DNA from: Euperipatoides rowelli
Taxonomy: Eukaryota > Onychophora > Udeonychophora > Euonychophora > Peripatopsidae
Length of the DNA: 11,782 nt
Strand: one strand, 5' to 3'
Assembly: GCA_003024985.2 (NCBI GenBank)
Contig: PXIH01S0097031.1
Made by a program: the position numbers and the translations under genes
Shown here: one piece after another, positions 9,367-11,782 of the stretch
How positions within the stretch are numbered: position 1 is the first letter of the stretch
How the letters are laid out: every line of letters begins with the position of its first letter
Notes under the pieces: model-generated
Database searches by the model: none
Told to the model about the DNA's origin: nothing
What the model saw: only the letters and a program-made list of their open reading frames with translations

Positions 9367-9552
9367 ATGCCATCTAATAAATGTATTGTTGAAAATAATA
9401 AAACTGGAAGTAGAGGTATTGACAAAACAGTCGTACTTTACTCATCTACAAAGGGTCCCATTGTTTTACCAGCGTGGATTTCATTTGTTCGTCAGCTGAA
9501 ACAAAACTGGCCTGGACTACAAAAGTCAATTATTAATTCTGAATTTGTGTAG
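9367..9552 (+). CDS. THAP-like 61-aa ORF, probably a broken transposon gene
   Basis: The frame is open from 9331 and the first ATG is at 9367, with a TAG stop at 9550-9552. The product starts MPSNKC and resembles the start of a THAP zinc finger (a C2-C-H DNA-binding domain found at the N-terminus of P-element-type transposases and some host regulators). It has Cys6, a VVLYS block at 22-26 followed by K29 and P31, Trp37 in PAWISFV, Trp48-Pro49 (NWPG), then SIINSEF at 54-60, where a THAP domain would carry S-x-x-C-S-x-H-F. The second Cys, the later Cys and the His of the zinc site are not present, and the frame stops just where the Cys/His pair would lie. If the assignment is right this is a degraded N-terminus with no catalytic part. 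A 15-base A run starts 34 bases after the stop. Composition is less AT-rich than the flanks. An unrelated chance ORF remains possible. Confidence 0.35.
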   Translation: MPSNKCIVENNKTGSRGIDKTVVLYSSTKGPIVLPAWISFVRQLKQNWPGLQKSIINSEFV

Positions 9553-9586
9553 CATCGAAATGGAACTATTGTCGATTTACATCTTT

Positions 9587-9601
9587 AAAAAAAAAAAAAA
9601 A
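9587..9601 (+). repeat. 15-base A homopolymer after the ORF
   Basis: A run of 15 A begins 34 bases after the stop of the 61-codon ORF. It could be the tail of a retroposed transcript, but no AATAAA lies between the stop and the run and no flanking direct repeat is visible, so it may be simple expansion. Confidence 0.5.
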
Positions 9602-9831
9602 CTTTAAAATAACTAACAATAATTGCTAATTGTCGATTAATATATTTTAAAAAACTTATTTTAAAGATTACGGTAGCAATTTATTTCAATCGAATAAATA
9701 TAAATGTGCAATGAAATCTTTATCTGTTTCTAATTATTGTTTTTAACCAATAACAGAGCTCCCTTTTGTTTAATTAATGGGATTAACCAACAGCAGGTAA
9801 GGTCTTCACCTGACCTGTCAAATGACTTTTA

Positions 9832-9864
9832 GGTTAGATTCCGTTAGCTGCCCACCACTATTTT
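9832..9864 (+). repeat. Left inverted end of nested MITE
   Basis: Reverse-complementary to 10045-10077 with a single mismatch at 9835. It contains GCTGCCCACCACTATTTT, one of the most G+C-rich short blocks in the region. Confidence 0.9.
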
Positions 9865-10044
9865 TATTGTTTTTTTTTCAGTTTTTTTTTTCATTCTTAG
9901 TTTATTAATAGCGGTTAGTATTTCTTAATCATATTATCTATTTAAATAATTAGAATTAATAATTNGCCAGATCGTGTGCTAAAAGACGATTTGCCTTTTA
10001 GTATACGAGGTGTAGTTTGTTAAACAGATTTAATATTCTTGCGC

Positions 10045-10077
10045 AAAATAGTGGTGGGCAGCTAACGGAATCTGACC
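10045..10077 (-). repeat. Right inverted end of nested MITE
   Basis: Partner of 9832-9864. Reading inward on the minus strand it begins GGTCAGATTCC, differing from the left end only by C for T at the fourth base. Confidence 0.9.
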
Positions 10078-10585
10078 GGCTTTTAATTTAAAACTAGCAT
10101 CGCTAAATTCATTACAGTAGCCTATATGAAGTTATTAAAAATAAGTTACTGTAAATAATTTAAAGTTTTATATCTTCTTTTTTTTATATTTCCTATGTTA
10201 TTATTATTATTACGGGTTTATTATCAAAACAAAATGAAATTTGCAGAATAAAATAATTTAGGCTACCAGAATAGAATTTGAAGTTGCTTTTACTCAAAAT
10301 ACTATCGGTACAGTGCCTATAATATCACTGTAGCCTGCTATTGGCATGAACAAGTTGAACTTTAGTTTTATACGAGTATTTTATTTTGTTATGGGGAATT
10401 TTTTTCATTTCATTTAATGTATTTTTTAATACCGTACGCTANATTCTTTTTTCTTTTTGTATAGCCGTATTTAAGAATGATTCAAGACTTTAAAGATGTA
10501 TTATTGTCAACCATCTAATATGCTAAGGACACTTTATGCTCTAATATTATGGGATACTACAAACAAGATTTAGTATTTCATTGAG

Positions 10586-10741
10586 GTATGCATACTTACA
10601 TTTGTCCTAAAAACATGTCTAATAAAATATTATCTATATTATGCAGATTGAATGGGTATAATGATGAATGAAACATAACTTTTTGGTAAAAATAATACGA
10701 TTTAAATTTTGTTAAAATGAGCATTGATAATACACTTTAAT
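10586..10741 (-). repeat. Right arm of long inverted repeat
   Basis: Reverse complement of 9029-9188 with about 14 substitutions, one 1-base and one 3-base gap. Its outer edge is CACTTTAAT, mirroring ATTAAAGTG on the left; sequence beyond 10741 has no counterpart left of 9029. Confidence 0.85.
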
Positions 10742-11782
10742 GTTTTATATACTTTATTATTGACTAAGCTGTAGGCTACAGAAATGATTATGTCAGAAGG
10801 TAAACTGAGAATTGCCAAAGAAGAATGAAGGCAACCATTGCAAGTGAGAATATCCTTTTTTTTTTTAAAAAAAAAAAAAATATTTAATTATTTATCAGTA
10901 TATTTATAAAAAAGATTATGTGTATATTAAAACTAAGACAGGCTGAAGAGAGGGCTCACATGACAATCAGGTTTTATGCTTATTTCTGATGTAATATATT
11001 TAAACAACAAAGTGATAAGTAGTTTTGATATAATTAAATAGTTTATTTTAATATTATGTTCATTTCAAATTATATAATTTGATGCATAATTAACATTATG
11101 CATCATTGTGAGATCAAAAAGAGCAACTTTTTAACAATAGTTTATGAACTTCAAGATTTTACTAATTTATTTTATTTCTCATTGTGATCATTTCTAATAT
11201 ATTGTCAACAGATGAATGTTCTTCAATCAAGATAAATAATATGTCAGTCAATAGCATTTCAATTATCTTTCACATTCAATAAATCAATCAACCACTTGTG
11301 CAAATAAATAATCAATTTCCCTAAACAAAATCCATTTGATCTTTACCTAAGGCTATAGCAAATATTTAAATCCTAAAAGCTTATTTTTGAATTTAAATGC
11401 ATAATAGGAGTGATGTTCTGTGCAAAGTAAAAATGATAAACAATAGGTTTAGGCCTATATCTTTTAGAGCACAGGACACAGTAATATAATCAGACAGTAT
11501 AGTTTGTGTGTGTATAGGCTAAGTAGGTATAAAAGGCCGATTCACTCCACCAATCACAATGTGTCACATCATAATGACACCACTTCTGATAAAAAGGTAA
11601 TAAATTTGGAAAAGAATTGCATAATTTTGCTAATTTACATATAACTAGCAAATAAGCCCATCACAAGGGCATCAACCATTTTTTTTGTTTAAGCCCTTTT
11701 TATGTAAGAGAAAACACAACTTAAAGTTTGTAAAAATAGTTCCCGTGTCAGTTTTTTAAGCCCGTTAACTTTTTATATATAT
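10742..11782. other. AT-rich spacer, possible repeat at the right edge
   Basis: No reading frame of note. It contains an 11-base T run followed by a 14-base A run (10856-10880) and a TAGGCCTA palindrome at 11450-11457. A GTGTCA/TGACAC inverted pair lies near 11562-11580. From about 11644 the sequence changes character (ACTAGC, then GCCC and GGGC blocks, and AAGCCC at 11654, 11691 and 11758) and runs off the window, so a transposon end may begin there. Confidence 0.6.

Larger units (their letters stand above)
9824..10085. mobile_element. Nested 246-bp MITE with 33-bp inverted ends
   Basis: Positions 9832-9864 and 10045-10077 are inverted copies with one mismatch in 33 bp; 29 bp (9836-9864 and 10045-10073) are identical. 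The ends begin GGT(T/C)AGATTCCGTTAGC. The 8 bases outside each end, GACTTTTA (9824-9831) and GGCTTTTA (10078-10085), agree at 7 of 8, a candidate target duplication. The 180-bp interior has no ORF; it includes T runs and an N at 9965. Superfamilies with 8-bp duplications include hAT, P and Merlin; the GG start is least like hAT. The near-perfect ends suggest it is younger than the surrounding 1.7-kb element, whose arms differ by about 12%. Confidence 0.65.
9030..10740. mobile_element. 1.7-kb element with long inverted arms (foldback type)
   Basis: Two arms of about 156-160 bp (9029-9188 and 10586-10741) are inverted copies of each other, with about 14 mismatches and 4 gap positions by eye (about 88% identity). 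Similarity stops sharply at TTAA on both sides (9030-9033 and 10737-10740); TTAA is its own reverse complement, so it could be the end of the repeat or a piggyBac-type target duplication. The interior of 1.4 kb carries a THAP-like ORF (9367-9552) and a nested 246-bp inverted-repeat element, but no transposase core. The structure fits a non-autonomous or internally deleted DNA transposon with long terminal inverted repeats. The superfamily is not settled: TTAA points to piggyBac, while a THAP domain would point to P-like or other THAP-bearing elements. An inverted duplication of non-transposon origin is the alternative. Confidence 0.55.

Noticed and set aside
9242-9499. 85-codon plus-strand ORF overlapping the THAP-like frame
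   Set aside because: It is longer than the 61-codon frame upstream, but it shows no conserved pattern and reads the THAP-like segment in another frame.
1-11782. CRISPR array, tRNA or rRNA genes, bacterial operon signals
   Set aside because: No regularly spaced identical repeats, no cloverleaf-compatible sequence and no rRNA-like conserved blocks; the tandem units at 8101-8219 are adjacent, palindromic and part of a MITE.

Overview
The window is AT-rich (about three quarters A+T by eye), full of homopolymer runs and short hairpins, and has no long intact reading frame. It looks like non-coding DNA of an animal nuclear genome. The types of decayed transposon (hAT, a TTAA-targeting piggyBac-like MITE, and a THAP-like reading frame inside a long inverted repeat) suggest an arthropod, perhaps an insect, but nothing here fixes the taxon. 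I see no bacterial or viral gene, no rRNA or tRNA gene, no CRISPR array and no credible host protein-coding gene.

Layout. 1-3557: AT-rich DNA with no gene; a 12-bp-arm hairpin lies near 755-794. 3558-5163: a decayed hAT-type DNA transposon. It has CAGG-starting inverted ends and AGTGAC-type subterminal repeats at both ends. A minus-strand transposase relic (about 5049 down to 4210) keeps the C-terminal dimerisation region and a charged tail, broken by several frameshifts. 5164-7455: AT-rich spacer with a 12-base G tract, a weak tRNA-derived (SINE-like) signal near 6405-6419, a GT/GA microsatellite and a 17-base A tract. 7456-8221: a roughly 760-bp non-autonomous element with 18-19 bp inverted ends directly inside TTAA/TTCA (piggyBac-like), carrying 42-43 bp repeat units with a palindromic core. 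8222-9028: featureless AT-rich spacer with a CT microsatellite. 9030-10740: about 1.7 kb bounded by 156-160 bp inverted arms (about 88% identical by eye, TTAA at each outer edge). Inside it are a 61-codon ORF that resembles a damaged THAP DNA-binding domain and, nested further in, a 246-bp inverted-repeat element with a candidate 8-bp target duplication. 10742-11782: AT-rich spacer, possibly entering another repeat at the right edge.

The parts do not form an operon or pathway. The window is best read as intergenic (or intronic) DNA holding three or four independent, decayed DNA-transposon insertions, one nested in another. The most interesting part is 9030-10740: a long-armed inverted repeat, a THAP-like ORF, a nested MITE and all three ambiguous bases (N) of the window fall in the same 1.7 kb.
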